DNA of 64,000 bases from an uncultured Muribaculaceae bacterium (GCA_910577585.1 CAJTNN010000006.1:1-64000); one strand, 5' to 3'; numbered from the stretch's first letter, positions 1 through 9,609 are shown. Notes: generated by a model not told the origin, from the letters alone. A program made the numbers and translations.

Positions 1-1
1 G

Positions 2-88
2 GGCTTTGCTGACGGGGCTTTGCCGGAGGTGGCGGGCTTTGCTGGCGGGGCTTTGCGGGAGGCGGAGGGCTTTGCTGGCGGGGCGGAG
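2..88 (+). repeat. 33-bp in-frame tandem repeat in yaaA
   Basis: Two full 33-bp units (2-34 and 35-67) and a partial third (68-88) share the core GGCTTTGCTGGCGGGGCTTT. Being a multiple of three, each adds 11 residues of the type GFA(G/D)GALxExx. The array may extend upstream of the window. Confidence 0.8.
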
Positions 89-799
89 GGGGCTCTGGCT
101 GGGGTGCCGGTGGGGGAGGCGGCGGCTGATGGGGTTATGCGGCGGCTGGCCGGGATGGGGGTCGATGAGGTGGCCCGGGAGGTGAAGGTTAGCGCTAAGT
201 TGGCTCGGGGGATTCTGGAGATGGCTTATGAGTTTCCTAACAAGGGAGTGGGTGAGAGGGCTGTCGAGGCTTATACGGGGGTGGTGTTCCGTGCGCTGGA
301 TTATGCGTCGCTGCCGGTGGAGGCTCGCTTGTGGGTGGATCGGAATGTGAGGATTGTGTCGTCGCTCTATGGGTGGCTGCGGCCGGGGGATGTGGTCAAG
401 GAGTATAGGCTGGATTTCGGGGTGAGGATGTCGCCTGATGATACGGCGATGGCGGCTTATTGGAAGAGGGGGGTGACGGTGGAGCTTGTGCGTGAGCTTG
501 AGCGGCGCGGTGAGCGGACGGTGCTGAATCTGTTGCCGGGGGATGCTGCACGGTGTGTGGATTGGAAATTGGTGAAGCGGTTTGCGAAGGTGTATAAGGT
601 GGATTTTGAGGAGGTGACGGAGGGTGGCGTCACCCGCACTCCGAATTCCAATCGTCTGAAGACACTTCGTGGCCATCTGCTCCGCGAGATTGCTATGCGC
701 GGCATTGAGGATGTAGAGGAGCTGAAGAGTCTGTCGACTGATGAGCTGCTTCCGCAGGGGTGTCCGAAGTATGCCGACCATATCCTTTTCTATTGCTGA
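2..799 (+). CDS. yaaA: YaaA-family (DUF328/UPF0246) protein, 5' end outside window
   Basis: Cytosolic YaaA-family protein; family members lower intracellular iron during peroxide stress and have a DNA-binding fold. The frame is open to the window edge, so the N-terminus is missing. Family landmarks run in order: a tyrosine/glycine block (AYTGVVFRALDY), the RIVSSLYGWLRP block, the YRLDFG motif, a NLLPGD segment where the family has NLAS-E-Y, and a C-terminal K-x-x-RG-x-x-R segment. The ending DELLPQGCPKYADHILF is not what I know from E. coli YaaA and may be a Bacteroidales variant. The first ~30 visible codons are an 11-residue repeat (GFAGGALREAE-like), which is not part of the family. An ATG or TTG inside the repeat could be mistaken for the start. 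It converges with purC, with a hairpin between. Confidence 0.72.
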   Translation, partial: GFADGALPEVAGFAGGALREAEGFAGGAEGALAGVPVGEAAADGVMRRLAGMGVDEVAREVKVSAKLARGILEMAYEFPNKGVGERAVEAYTGVVFRALDYASLPVEARLWVDRNVRIVSSLYGWLRPGDVVKEYRLDFGVRMSPDDTAMAAYWKRGVTVELVRELERRGERTVLNLLPGDAARCVDWKLVKRFAKVYKVDFEEVTEGGVTRTPNSNRLKTLRGHLLREIAMRGIEDVEELKSLSTDELLPQGCPKYADHILFYC

Positions 800-843
800 G
801 TCGGAAGTGGGGGCAGCGGCACGGCAGATATATAGATAGGTTA

Positions 844-884
844 CGGGCAGCCCTGTGGAGTCGGATGACTCACGGGGCTGCCCG
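844..884. terminator. Bidirectional hairpin between yaaA and purC
   Basis: Long interrupted stem: CGGGCAGCCC (844-853) pairs with GGGCTGCCCG (875-884), and GAGTC (858-862) with GACTC (867-871). It lies between two converging genes, the expected place for a shared terminator. There is no strong T run, so it may slow rather than release polymerase. Confidence 0.55.
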
Positions 885-964
885 CGCTATTTGATTGGAT
901 TATGGAATTGCTAAAAAAGACTTTGATCTACAGCCAAGGGTAGATTCGCAGGCCCTCTTCTCTA

Positions 965-1912
965 TCAGAGGGTCTTGAGGCAGGCTGTGACGTCGCGCTC
1001 GATTCGGGCGGCGAGGTTGGCCTCGTCGGCAGGCTGGAACTTGCGGCCGGTGATGTGCTCGTAGAGTTCGATGTAGCGCTGCGACACTTCGCGGCAGTAT
1101 TCTGGAGTCATTTCGGGCACTTTCTGGCCGGCTTTACCCATGAAGCCGTTGGCGATGAGCCACTGGCGCACGAATTCTTTTGAGAGCTGGCGCTGTTCCT
1201 CACCCTTTTCGAAGCGCTCTTCATAGCCGTCGGCATAGAAGTAGCGTGATGAGTCGGGGGTGTGGATTTCGTCGATGAGGATAACCTTGCCGTCGTGGAG
1301 GCCGAACTCATATTTGGTGTCGACGAGGATGAGGCCACGTTCGGCAGCCATCTTCTGGCCGCGCTCGAAGAGAGCGAGAGCGTAGCGCTCTACCTGCTCG
1401 TAGACATTGGCGTCGACTATGCCGCGGGCGATGATTTCATCGCGCGAGATGTTTTCGTCGTGACCCTCGTCGGCTTTGGTGGTGGGAGTCAGAATGGGGT
1501 GGGGGAACTTCTGATTCTCGCGCATGCCGTCGGGGATGCTGACGCCGCAGATTTCGCGAGCGCCTGCTTTATATTCGCGCCAAGCGGAACCGGTTAGGTA
1601 ACCGCGCACGATCATTTCGATTTTGAGGGGTTCGCATTTGATGCCGACAGTCACCATGGGGTCGGGCACGGCGAGTTTCCAGTTGGGCACGATGTCGGCG
1701 GTGGCGTCGAGGAAGTATTCGGCAATCTGGTTGAGCACCTGTCCCTTGTAGGGGATACCTTCCGGGAGGACTACGTCGAATGCCGAGATACGGTCAGTGG
1801 CCACCATCACCATCTGGCGGTCGTCGATGTTATAGACGTCGCGGACTTTGCCGTGATAGACTGATTTCTGACCGGGGAAGTTGAAGTCAGTATTAGTCAG
1901 AGTTGCTTCCAT
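965..1912 (-). CDS. purC: Phosphoribosylaminoimidazole-succinocarboxamide synthase (SAICAR synthetase)
   Basis: Joins CAIR and aspartate using ATP in de novo purine synthesis. The 315-residue length is that of the longer eukaryote/Bacteroidetes type rather than the ~240-residue E. coli type. Visible family blocks are KVRDVY near residue 22, [14 protein letters not shown] near 103, the [15 protein letters not shown] segment near 141, and VDTKYEFG followed by [12 protein letters not shown] near 197-222. The start ATG at 1912 has a Bacteroidetes promoter about 50 bp upstream. No other purine genes are adjacent and I see no purine riboswitch fold in the leader. Confidence 0.95.
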   Translation of the reverse strand: MEATLTNTDFNFPGQKSVYHGKVRDVYNIDDRQMVMVATDRISAFDVVLPEGIPYKGQVLNQIAEYFLDATADIVPNWKLAVPDPMVTVGIKCEPLKIEMIVRGYLTGSAWREYKAGAREICGVSIPDGMRENQKFPHPILTPTTKADEGHDENISRDEIIARGIVDANVYEQVERYALALFERGQKMAAERGLILVDTKYEFGLHDGKVILIDEIHTPDSSRYFYADGYEERFEKGEEQRQLSKEFVRQWLIANGFMGKAGQKVPEMTPEYCREVSQRYIELYEHITGRKFQPADEANLAARIERDVTACLKTL

Positions 1913-1961
1913 TTGGGTTGGATTTTGGATATTGGGAGGTTGTTAGTTCATTTCCTCGCTG

Positions 1962-1992
1962 CAAAATTACTAAAAAAGGTTGAGGCATGCAA
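1962..1992 (-). promoter_or_regulatory. Bacteroidetes-type promoter of purC
   Basis: On the minus strand a TTG (-33; 1990-1992) is followed after 20 bp by TAATTTTG (-7; 1962-1969), an exact TAnnTTTG match, about 50 bp upstream of the purC start. Confidence 0.65.
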
Positions 1993-2023
1993 GAGCGGGG
2001 GGTAAGGGGACAGGGGTGTAAAA

Positions 2024-2055
2024 TTTTGATGGGTGAGTGAAATTTTATAACTTTG
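2024..2055 (+). promoter_or_regulatory. Bacteroidetes-type promoter of gmd-fcl
   Basis: TTTTG at 2024-2028, a 19-bp spacer and TAACTTTG at 2048-2055. Transcription would begin near 2060, which rules out a translation start at 2037 and supports the start at 2103. Confidence 0.65.
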
Positions 2056-2102
2056 CATTGATGAAGGGGCTGAGAGCATCAGATACCTTTCAGGAGAATG
2101 TT

Positions 2103-3191
2103 ATGAAGAAAGCTTTGATTACGGGCATCACCGGTCAGGACGGCAGTTTTCTGGCTGAGTTCTTGCTTGAGAAAGGATATGAGGTGCATGGCACAATCCG
2201 CAGGTCGTCGGTAGACTTCCGCGAGCGGATTGCGCATCTTGAGGGTCAGCCACATTTTCATCTGCACTACAGTGATCTGGGCGACAGCATGTCGATGATG
2301 CAGGTCATCTCGAAGGTGCGTCCTGACGAGATATATAATCTTGCGGCGCAGAGTCATGTGCAGGTGTCGTTTGATTGTCCGGAGTTTACGGCCAATGTCG
2401 ATGCCGTGGGTGTGCTTCGCATACTTGAGGCAGTGCGCCTGTGCGGGCTGACCGACATTTGCCGCATTTATCAGGCCTCCACCTCCGAGCTTTACGGCAA
2501 GGTTGAGGAGGTGCCGCAGAATGAGCAGACACCTTTCCATCCCTACAGCCCGTATGCTGTGGCCAAGTTATATGGCTTCTGGATTGTGAAGGAATATCGC
2601 GAGGCCTACGGCATGTATTGCTGTTCAGGGATACTCTTCAATCATGAGTCGGAGCGTCGAGGCGAGACCTTTGTGACGCGCAAGATCACTCTGGCCGCCG
2701 CCCGCATTGCCCAGGGTAAGCAGGATAAGCTGTATCTTGGCAATCTCAGCTCGTTGCGCGACTGGGGCTATGCGCGGGATTATGTAGAGTGCATGTGGCT
2801 CATATTGCAGCAGGAGCGTCCCGACGACTACGTGATAGCCACCGGCGAGCAGCACTCAGTGCGCGAATTCTGCCTTTATGCCTTCAAGCGTGCCGGCATA
2901 GAGCTCAAGTTTGAGGGTGAGGGTGAGAATGAGAAGGGTATCGATGTCAAGACCGGACGGGTGCTTGTGGAGGTATCGCCCGACTTCTACCGGCCCACAG
3001 ATGTGGTGAATCTCTGGGGCGACCCGTCGAAGGCGCGTCGCGAATTGGGCTGGGACCCGAAGAAGACCAGTTTCGAAGAGCTTGTCAATATCATGGTAGA
3101 TGCCGACATGGCCAAGGTGGCCGTGGAGCGGGCCGGCGAGGAGGTGCGCACCAATCTGGCCGAATATCTTGAGAAGGGTATAGTGAAATGA
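2103..3191 (+). CDS. gmd: GDP-mannose 4,6-dehydratase
   Basis: Converts GDP-mannose to GDP-4-keto-6-deoxymannose, first step to GDP-L-fucose, in the cytosol. It is a short-chain dehydrogenase of extended type: the nucleotide-binding GITGQDGS motif is at the N-terminus, followed by LAAQSHV, the STSELYG catalytic segment and the Y-x-x-x-K of [10 protein letters not shown]. Length of 362 residues is typical. The frame can be extended upstream to 2037, but the promoter would then lie inside the gene, and AGGAG at 2092-2096 sits at the right distance from 2103. The stop overlaps the next start (ATGA), so the two are translationally coupled. Confidence 0.96.
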   Translation: MKKALITGITGQDGSFLAEFLLEKGYEVHGTIRRSSVDFRERIAHLEGQPHFHLHYSDLGDSMSMMQVISKVRPDEIYNLAAQSHVQVSFDCPEFTANVDAVGVLRILEAVRLCGLTDICRIYQASTSELYGKVEEVPQNEQTPFHPYSPYAVAKLYGFWIVKEYREAYGMYCCSGILFNHESERRGETFVTRKITLAAARIAQGKQDKLYLGNLSSLRDWGYARDYVECMWLILQQERPDDYVIATGEQHSVREFCLYAFKRAGIELKFEGEGENEKGIDVKTGRVLVEVSPDFYRPTDVVNLWGDPSKARRELGWDPKKTSFEELVNIMVDADMAKVAVERAGEEVRTNLAEYLEKGIVK

Positions 3192-4132
3192 TGCAGAAGG
3201 ATTCAAAGATATATGTGGCCGGCCACCGCGGCATGGTGGGGTCGGCCATTGTGCGCGAGCTCAAGCGCCAGGGATATGACAATCTGGTGGTGCGCACCCA
3301 TGCAGAACTTGACCTTACCGACCAGCGCGCCGTGCAGGCCTTCTTTGCCGCGGAGCGACCGGAATATGTGTTTCTGGCAGCAGCAAAGGTTGGTGGCATA
3401 GCCGCCAACGCCGGGGCTTTGGCCGACTTCATGTATGAGAACATGATGCTCGAGATGAATGTCATCAACGCCGCCTGGCGCAATGGTGTGCGCAAACTGG
3501 AGTTTCTGGGCTCATCGTGCATCTACCCGCGCATGGCGCCGCAGCCGATGCCCGAGAGCTGTCTTCTGACCTCAGAGCTTGAGAAGACCAACGAAGCCTA
3601 TGCCCTGGCCAAGATATCGGGTCTGAAATACTGCGAGTTTCTCAACCGCCAGTATGGCACCGACTATATCTCGGTGATGCCCACCAATCTCTACGGCCCC
3701 AACGACAATTACCACCCCACGCACTCACATGTGCTCCCGGCCATGATACGCCGTTTTCATGAGGCCAAGCTGAACGGGGCAGAAGAGGTGGTGTGCTGGG
3801 GCGATGGTTCGCCGCTGCGCGAGTTCCTGTATGTCGACGACCTTGCCAATCTCTGCGTCTTCCTGATGAACAACTATTCAGGCAACGAGACCGTCAACGC
3901 CGGCAGCGGCAAGGAACTCACAATCCGCCAACTCGCCGAGATGGTAGCCTCGACCGTAGGCTACGAAGGGCGCATCGTCTGGGACACCACCAAACCCAAC
4001 GGCACACCCCGCAAGCTGCTTGATGTGAGCAAAGCCGCCGCACTCGGCTGGCGCTACCGCACCGAGCTTGCCGACGGCCTGCGCCTGGCCTACGACGACT
4101 TCCTGCACAATCCCATGCGCGCTGAGCGCTGA
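3188..4132 (+). CDS. fcl: GDP-L-fucose synthase
   Basis: Bifunctional 3,5-epimerase/4-reductase that turns the Gmd product into GDP-L-fucose. The [13 protein letters not shown](P)-binding motif is near residue 12, LAAAKVGGI is near 66, the catalytic serine lies in FLGSSCIYP and the Y-x-x-x-K in [11 protein letters not shown]. The 314-residue length is normal for the family. It overlaps gmd by 4 bp and is followed by a strong terminator, making gmd-fcl a two-gene operon. GDP-fucose is a substrate for the surface-glycan glycosyltransferases further on, although the fucosyltransferase itself is not identified. Confidence 0.96.
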   Translation: MMQKDSKIYVAGHRGMVGSAIVRELKRQGYDNLVVRTHAELDLTDQRAVQAFFAAERPEYVFLAAAKVGGIAANAGALADFMYENMMLEMNVINAAWRNGVRKLEFLGSSCIYPRMAPQPMPESCLLTSELEKTNEAYALAKISGLKYCEFLNRQYGTDYISVMPTNLYGPNDNYHPTHSHVLPAMIRRFHEAKLNGAEEVVCWGDGSPLREFLYVDDLANLCVFLMNNYSGNETVNAGSGKELTIRQLAEMVASTVGYEGRIVWDTTKPNGTPRKLLDVSKAAALGWRYRTELADGLRLAYDDFLHNPMRAER

Positions 4133-4158
4133 AGCGCCTGTACGCTGCACGTCATACA

Positions 4159-4208
4159 ATCATCCCGCTGCATGCCTCTCATAAGGCATGCAGCGGGATG
4201 ATTTTTTA
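4159..4208 (+). terminator. Strong intrinsic terminator after fcl
   Basis: Perfect 19-bp stem (4159-4177 with 4184-4202, loop CTCATA) followed by a T6 run. It also lies past the stop of the convergent gene ending at 4217 and may serve both directions. Confidence 0.9.
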
Positions 4209-4216
4209 GTTTCTCG

Positions 4217-6265
4217 TCAGCGACCGCTGACCAGGATTTTCCGGCCGTTGACAATCCATAATCCCTTCGGGAGAGCCCGGATGCTTTCAGCTTGAATGTG
4301 CAGACCGTCGATTGATACAGCCTCAAATGGTCCCTGCTGACATTCCTCAGACAGAGCAGGCTGACTGACTTCGGTAGAGATATCCTCAGCTACATGCACC
4401 GTCATGGATATCGCCCCCGACAAGGCATTATTATAGTAGTATTGCTCGCCGTTGGCGCCAACGATATAGTGCGGATACACCGGAGCTGTGTCCGTGAGTG
4501 GTTCTATGAGGTCGGGACCGATCGGGATACCCCGGTGGCAGTAACCTACTGCCACGCGATTACCCATCACCTCGAAACCACGCGAACTGTTGACATTCAA
4601 GAAGCCCATATCGCGGGCATATCTCAGCAGTTGCCAGAGCATATATAGTCGGGTGCCCGGACATGGATGCCATTCGCTCCAGCTCGAAATGCCCAATTCC
4701 GGGCGCACATCGAAGCTGATGCTGTCGGGATATTCACCCGAGGCCAGATTGCCCATCGGATTCACCCATTCATCGGGATAGTCGCCACCCTCCGACACCA
4801 GGGCTCCCGGCAGACGGTTGACCCAGCAGGGGCGATAGGCGTGCATTCCCATCACGAGCCATCCATTGTGGCGGAAGGCATCATCAATCTTCTGCTTGAA
4901 ATATTCATAGTGGGCCTCATTGAATGTGTTGATGGTGTCGAGCTGACCCTGATAGCCATGAATAGATTGCCCCTCCATCATAAGGCGGGTGGCTGTGGAG
5001 CGCAATGGCGGCAGGTTATGGAAAGTATATCCATCGGTCTCGAAGCCATTCGGGCACACCTGATTAATCAGAGGCACATTGGCATGAGAAGATGATGACT
5101 CGTAGGTGACCCATGCATTGGCATGCAGCCCGTAGGCTTCCGCCATGCTGAACCATCGGCCCCACTGATAGTCGATAGAGAAATTCGGGTTATACATAAA
5201 TCTCTCGCCCGACGGATAGCGACGCACATAAGGCTTGATGATAAGTTCGCGCGAAGGTGTCCATCCCGAGAGGTCAGCATTGACAGAATACTGTATGCCG
5301 GTCGAGCCATCGTAGATGGTGGTCGTAGAGATATTGCCCGAGCCGTAATATCGTGCACTGCTTAGAATCTCATCCGCCTCCGGAGCCGCGAGGCTATCGA
5401 CATACCAATTATTGTCGCTCGTCACAGCCAGCATCGAATGCGACTGCACCTCCCACCCCTTCTCATCCTGCAGCCGGCGTATCAGCCGGCCGTTGGCATT
5501 AAGTGTCGGAGGATAATCCGTGAATCCGATTCGCCGCCCCTCAGCCGAGATGCAGCCGGTGAGTCCCAGGCTCTCAAGAACGGGGTAAAGGGTTGTGAAG
5601 TAGCCTCCCCGCATCCATGCCGAGGGTGAGGATGATGCAATGGAGGTGTCGATCGCATCGTCATCGTGAATTGACATCATCGGAGCCCCGTCCCATTCAG
5701 ACCCCGCCACATGCCATGCGCCGAGCTGCTGCAGCGCCACCAGACTATCGTGAGACGCCGGTATGGAGTCGGTCTCGACAAAGGCCGGGTCAATCAAGAA
5801 ATAGCCCTCAGGAATCTCAAGTGTCCAGTCGCCGGCATATGGCTCAGAGTCAGGGAGCAGCCGGATTCCATCCTGAAGTTCGGTCAACTCCGGAGTGAGT
5901 AGAATCGTATCTGTACCATTTGTGATGAAAGGATGCAGACCAGCCATCCAAACCTGATGCAGATTAAGCGAGAGGGTGCCGCTGAATTGATTGTCAAGAC
6001 TGACTGTCAACGCATCATTCTCTGCCGGCCGCATTACCATTGAATCGGATGGAGAGACCACAATGCAGTTAAAGCGGTCAAAGAGAACCGGGCAGATGCT
6101 ATCGGTCGGAATCGGGTCCTGGATGACGCTATCATCTGTCGTGGTGTCGCCAGTCGGCAAATTGTCGGCGGCTATGAGGTCGGCGCCCAACTGGGTGGCC
6201 GAGGCAAGAAATATGACGGCAAGGGTAGCTGTCGCCATACTGTGAAATATGGATTTTACAGCCAT
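4217..6265 (-). CDS. Secreted polysaccharide-deacetylase-like protein (paralogue 1)
   Basis: 682-residue exported protein of unassigned function. Residues 1-33 form a signal peptide (hydrophobic core ATLAVIFLASA). A beta-rich N-terminal half is followed by MSIHDDDAID (197-206) and GWEVQSHSM (270-278). These recall the acidic and histidine motifs of the NodB polysaccharide-deacetylase fold, so metal-dependent carbohydrate de-esterification is the likely role (inference). The last ~15 residues, LPKGLWIVNGRKILV, resemble the C-terminal sorting-type tails of secreted Bacteroidetes proteins. It is a clear paralogue of the protein at 26905-28887, sharing GWEVQSHSM, HANVPLIN, LPPLRST, HAYRPCWVNRLPG and SEWHPCPGTRLYMLW. 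The pair brackets the glycan locus. No promoter was clear. Confidence 0.7.
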   Translation of the reverse strand: MAVKSIFHSMATATLAVIFLASATQLGADLIAADNLPTGDTTTDDSVIQDPIPTDSICPVLFDRFNCIVVSPSDSMVMRPAENDALTVSLDNQFSGTLSLNLHQVWMAGLHPFITNGTDTILLTPELTELQDGIRLLPDSEPYAGDWTLEIPEGYFLIDPAFVETDSIPASHDSLVALQQLGAWHVAGSEWDGAPMMSIHDDDAIDTSIASSSPSAWMRGGYFTTLYPVLESLGLTGCISAEGRRIGFTDYPPTLNANGRLIRRLQDEKGWEVQSHSMLAVTSDNNWYVDSLAAPEADEILSSARYYGSGNISTTTIYDGSTGIQYSVNADLSGWTPSRELIIKPYVRRYPSGERFMYNPNFSIDYQWGRWFSMAEAYGLHANAWVTYESSSSHANVPLINQVCPNGFETDGYTFHNLPPLRSTATRLMMEGQSIHGYQGQLDTINTFNEAHYEYFKQKIDDAFRHNGWLVMGMHAYRPCWVNRLPGALVSEGGDYPDEWVNPMGNLASGEYPDSISFDVRPELGISSWSEWHPCPGTRLYMLWQLLRYARDMGFLNVNSSRGFEVMGNRVAVGYCHRGIPIGPDLIEPLTDTAPVYPHYIVGANGEQYYYNNALSGAISMTVHVAEDISTEVSQPALSEECQQGPFEAVSIDGLHIQAESIRALPKGLWIVNGRKILVSGR

Positions 6266-6325
6266 AAGAATAGCTCAAAAGAATAGTTCAATATGGAATG
6301 TGACGATAGAGGGGAGGGGCGGTCT

Positions 6326-7231
6326 TTAATCGGCGTGGTCAATCAGCTGCATGATTTTGGTGGCGAAGAATACGTCGTGCAGGCCGAGGCCGATGTTGTA
6401 GGATAGGATGCGTTCAGTATCATTGGTGCGTCCCGCCAAGTGTCCGGTCAGCACATCGCCTATCTCGCCGAAGCTGCGGAACTGGCTGAAATACTTGAAT
6501 CCGCTCACATGACCCTCATCATCGGCAAAGACCTTCTCAAAGATAGTGTCGCAATTCTGGAATCCGCGTGTATGCACCGGCACCACGAGCACACCCGGCT
6601 TGAAGAGTGACGTGTCGTCGACCAGCAATCCGTCGGCATCAGTGATGCACGACACCACCACATCGGCATCCCTCACCAGCTCCTGCATCGAGTCGGCAAA
6701 CTCAAAAGTCACGTTCTTATGGTGAGCGTACTCACGTGCCACAGTCTCGGCATGGTTCTTATACCGCTTCAGGCGGATGACAATCGGTGAGTCAGGATTC
6801 GTGGCCAGGAAGCAGTCGAGAGTGGCATGACCCATGGCTCCGAGACCTACAAAAGCGTATATACGTGCCCCTGGGCGGCGGAATGTATTGATGGCCAGAG
6901 CAGCCACGGCGCCTGTGCGCATGGCTGTGATCCAATCGCTGTTGAGAATAGCTATTGTGGCGCCGGTGGATGAATCGAGCAGCATCATGTCGCTTTTCAG
7001 AGCCGGGTGTGCCCCCTTGATGCGCGACACAACCTTGCATCCGAAGCGATGATAGGATGGGGGCAGCAGGCAGGGCATCGTGTTGATGAAGTCTGTGCCT
7101 TGAGGATGAATGGATATTTTCGGAGGCAACACGCACTCACGTTTAATCATAAAAGCCTCGCGCACCCAATCTACACAAGTGGCCGGCGAGATATTGAGGG
7201 ATGCAATCTCTTCAGAAGTTATGTATCGCAT
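6326..7231 (-). CDS. Ornithine cyclodeaminase / mu-crystallin family protein
   Basis: NAD(P)-dependent imine reductase or cyclodeaminase family; members make proline from ornithine, reduce ketimines or build amino-acid precursors, so the exact substrate is unknown. The N-terminal substrate half contains KISIHPQGTDFINTMPC. Then comes the conserved TAMRTGAVAALA block and the Rossmann motif FVGLGAMGHATL, with SCITDADGLLV after it. The chosen ATG at 7231 gives 301 residues. An upstream in-frame ATG at 7279 would add 16 residues of low-complexity leader and leave little room for the promoter at 7299-7330. Neighbouring genes give no pathway clue. Confidence 0.85.
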   Translation of the reverse strand: MRYITSEEIASLNISPATCVDWVREAFMIKRECVLPPKISIHPQGTDFINTMPCLLPPSYHRFGCKVVSRIKGAHPALKSDMMLLDSSTGATIAILNSDWITAMRTGAVAALAINTFRRPGARIYAFVGLGAMGHATLDCFLATNPDSPIVIRLKRYKNHAETVAREYAHHKNVTFEFADSMQELVRDADVVVSCITDADGLLVDDTSLFKPGVLVVPVHTRGFQNCDTIFEKVFADDEGHVSGFKYFSQFRSFGEIGDVLTGHLAGRTNDTERILSYNIGLGLHDVFFATKIMQLIDHAD

Positions 7232-7298
7232 AGTAGTATTTCTCTTTTGCAGAATCAAGCATAGAGGTTGTTGAAGCAACTTCCACGCAACTTCAATG

Positions 7299-7330
7299 CA
7301 AAATTATAAATAAATCGAGAGTACGGCAAA
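7299..7330 (-). promoter_or_regulatory. Promoter of the cyclodeaminase-family gene
   Basis: Minus-strand TTTG (7327-7330), 20-bp spacer, TAATTTTG (7299-7306). It is one half of a divergent promoter region with the GH18 gene. Confidence 0.6.
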
Positions 7331-7337
7331 TTAAAAC

Positions 7338-7368
7338 TTGTAATAACAGATTAAAGGGTGTATATTTG
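7338..7368 (+). promoter_or_regulatory. Promoter of the GH18 gene
   Basis: TTG (7338-7340), 20-bp spacer, TATATTTG (7361-7368); the start codon is 43 bp further on. It lies back-to-back with the minus-strand promoter at 7299-7330. Confidence 0.62.
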
Positions 7369-7410
7369 TAAATGTATTACAACTTCAGCTGCAATTACAA
7401 TTAGAAGATA

Positions 7411-8559
7411 ATGAAGAAGAGACTGAATATATGGCTCCTGGCGGCGCTCGTGGGTGCGTCGGGGATAGCGGCCCTCGCCGAGGCGCCGCAGCGTGCCGAC
7501 GGGCAGGATTATATAGTGGCTGCCAGTGTGGAATCATTCCGCAAGACGATTCCCGACCCATGGCTGATGAACCACATACACTACAACTTCGGCGAGATCA
7601 ACGACACATTCGATGGGCTCGACATACAGAATCCCGCGCGATTCCAGCAGATTGTCGACCTCAAGAAAATCAACCCCGACCTCAAGATATCGATTTCAGT
7701 CGGGGGCAAGAAGCGACAGGGGTACAGCGAGATGGCAGCCGATTCGCTCAAGCGCCTCGCCTTTGCCCGCGATGTCAAAGAGAAGCTCGACTACTACGGT
7801 ATAGATGGTATTGAGCTCGATTGGGAATGGCCCGGTTTCGAGGGTCTGGGTCACACGGCATCAGAGGATGATACACAGAATTATGTGAAGCTCGTGCGCG
7901 ACCTGCGCCAGGAGCTCGGTCCCGACAAACTGGTGACCTTCTACTCAAGCAACCTTGCCAAATTTGTAGATTATCCCGGTATGATGCAATATGTAGACTA
8001 CGCCATGGTGGGCGCCTACAACCTCGGCATGCCTCCCAAGCGCCACCAGAGCCTGCTCTATCCAAGTTCGAGATTCGACGACTGGTGCATAGCCCGCAGT
8101 ATCCAGCTCCACCTCGATGCCGGGGTGCCTCCCGAGAAGATAGTGCTCGGCATACCATTCTTCGCCCGCTGCAAATGGAATGGATATACCTATGTAGAGC
8201 GTGCCTCGTTTGACCGCTATCTGCCCGGTTTCACCGAGATATGGGATGAAGAGGGGCAGGTGCCATATTACGCCGATGCCGACGGCACTCCGATAGCCAC
8301 ATTCGACAATCCCCGCTCGATACTCAACAAATGCCAGTGGCTCCGGGACCAGGGCTTCTCGGGGGTACATTACTGGAACTACGATGCCGACGACTCCGTG
8401 CACACCCTTGCGCGCACGCTTCACGATGCCCTGATTCCGCAGCAGCAGGCGCCTGCCAAGAGCGACTCAGTGGCCGGCATCGCCCTCAAGCGCCGCAGTC
8501 TGCGCGAGGGTGGCCCGGGTGTGGTCAAGGGTAGTTTTGAGAAAGTCAAAGGACGCTGA
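7411..8559 (+). CDS. Secreted glycoside hydrolase family 18 protein
   Basis: Chitinase or endo-beta-N-acetylglucosaminidase-type hydrolase, probably exported: residues 1-23 form a signal peptide (IWLLAALVGASGIAALA). The GH18 active-site motif DGIELDWEW is at residues 132-140, with the catalytic glutamate at 139. The earlier barrel strand KISISVGG is at 92-99. Further barrel strands are MVGAYNLG and GVHYWNYDADD, the latter near the C-terminus. Substrate-assisted cleavage of GlcNAc-containing glycans is the family mechanism; the substrate here is unknown. The last ~31 codons (tail from about residue 352, rich in K/R/G) run antisense to the end of the pyruvyl-transferase gene and lie outside the barrel, suggesting loss of an earlier stop. 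Confidence 0.88.
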   Translation: MKKRLNIWLLAALVGASGIAALAEAPQRADGQDYIVAASVESFRKTIPDPWLMNHIHYNFGEINDTFDGLDIQNPARFQQIVDLKKINPDLKISISVGGKKRQGYSEMAADSLKRLAFARDVKEKLDYYGIDGIELDWEWPGFEGLGHTASEDDTQNYVKLVRDLRQELGPDKLVTFYSSNLAKFVDYPGMMQYVDYAMVGAYNLGMPPKRHQSLLYPSSRFDDWCIARSIQLHLDAGVPPEKIVLGIPFFARCKWNGYTYVERASFDRYLPGFTEIWDEEGQVPYYADADGTPIATFDNPRSILNKCQWLRDQGFSGVHYWNYDADDSVHTLARTLHDALIPQQQAPAKSDSVAGIALKRRSLREGGPGVVKGSFEKVKGR

Positions 8560-9609
8560 GCGCAGCGCCTCCAGCCGCGCGTTGACTGCCGGGAAATTGA
8601 TATCAGCGCAATCAGGCAACTGATTCGCCATGGGTGTCAGCAGACGCTCCTGAAGTGCCGTGGCCTGCAGCAGAGAAGCTGCACGCCCGGCATTTTTGGC
8701 AAAAGCCGTCATGAAGGGGCGGTTGAAAATGATAGAGAAGACCAGCCCGTGGAAAGATGATGTGAATACCAAATCGGCATTCGCAATCAGGCGCAGCATC
8801 TCAAGCGGACCGCACGCAGTGAGATACTCCTTGGGATAACTCAGATTGCGAATCACCCCCGGCATGATTTTCAGTTCCAGACCGCGGGCTGCGCAGAATC
8901 GGCGTATCGCTGTCAGGTCGAAAGAATCGGGCATGAGATCGTAGAAAAGCGCATACCTGCGCTCCGGGCGCCCCTCATCGACAGGCATCAATCGGCGCCA
9001 TCCATCGGCATCGAGCAGCAGCGTAGGGTCGACCACCTGCCGCACATTCTCCACTCCCGCCTCGCGCAGTGCCTCAGCCAGGTCGCTCTCACGCACCGAC
9101 ACATCCGAGAACTTCGAGAGCCAGCGCCGCAGGTCGGCTCGGTCGGCCTCATTGATGTCGATAATGCCCATGCTCGCCGCATAGCTTGCAAAGCACTTCG
9201 CTGCGGGAATATCCTCGCCGAAATATACCGGGTTGAAATGTCCACCCAGACGCGATTGCTTGCGCCAGATCTGGTCGCTGCCGCACACCACCAGATCCAT
9301 GCGCTCATGCATCGGGCGGCAATGGGGTTCGATATACTGGCGTATAAACTCGAAGAACCGCTTGCGGCGCGGCCCGTCGTAGCGGTAGCGCAGCAGCGTC
9401 GAAGTGATGCGGCGCAGCTTCGTAGGGAGCGACAGCCCGCGCAGCGCCTGCCGGCTGACGACGCGGTAGATATCCTTATGATACTCCGGCCAATAATCGA
9501 TAAAGAAAGCCTCATGGCCCATTTCAGCCAGCACATGGCGCAGCGCCACAGCCTGCAGCAGCGCGCCGTAATTATGACTGCGGTGGTAGGTGAGTATTCC
9601 GATTTTCAT
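8467..9609 (-). CDS. Polysaccharide pyruvyl transferase family protein
   Basis: Family members move pyruvate from PEP onto a sugar, forming an acidic ketal on cell-surface glycans (CsaB/WcaK family). The N-terminus MKIGILTYHRSHNYGALLQA is typical. It is followed by FIDYWPEYHKDI, a VCGSDQIWR motif near residue 90, and FTSSFHGLVFSI in the second domain. The start at 9609 is chosen because the family begins here; the frame could be extended to 9747 but would add unrelated sequence. It is the last gene of the minus arm (acyltransferase, flippase, FrhB, this). Its 3' end overlaps the GH18 gene by 93 bp in convergent orientation. Confidence 0.88.
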   Translation of the reverse strand: MKIGILTYHRSHNYGALLQAVALRHVLAEMGHEAFFIDYWPEYHKDIYRVVSRQALRGLSLPTKLRRITSTLLRYRYDGPRRKRFFEFIRQYIEPHCRPMHERMDLVVCGSDQIWRKQSRLGGHFNPVYFGEDIPAAKCFASYAASMGIIDINEADRADLRRWLSKFSDVSVRESDLAEALREAGVENVRQVVDPTLLLDADGWRRLMPVDEGRPERRYALFYDLMPDSFDLTAIRRFCAARGLELKIMPGVIRNLSYPKEYLTACGPLEMLRLIANADLVFTSSFHGLVFSIIFNRPFMTAFAKNAGRAASLLQATALQERLLTPMANQLPDCADINFPAVNARLEALRSASFDFLKTTLDHTRATLAQTAALEGDAGH

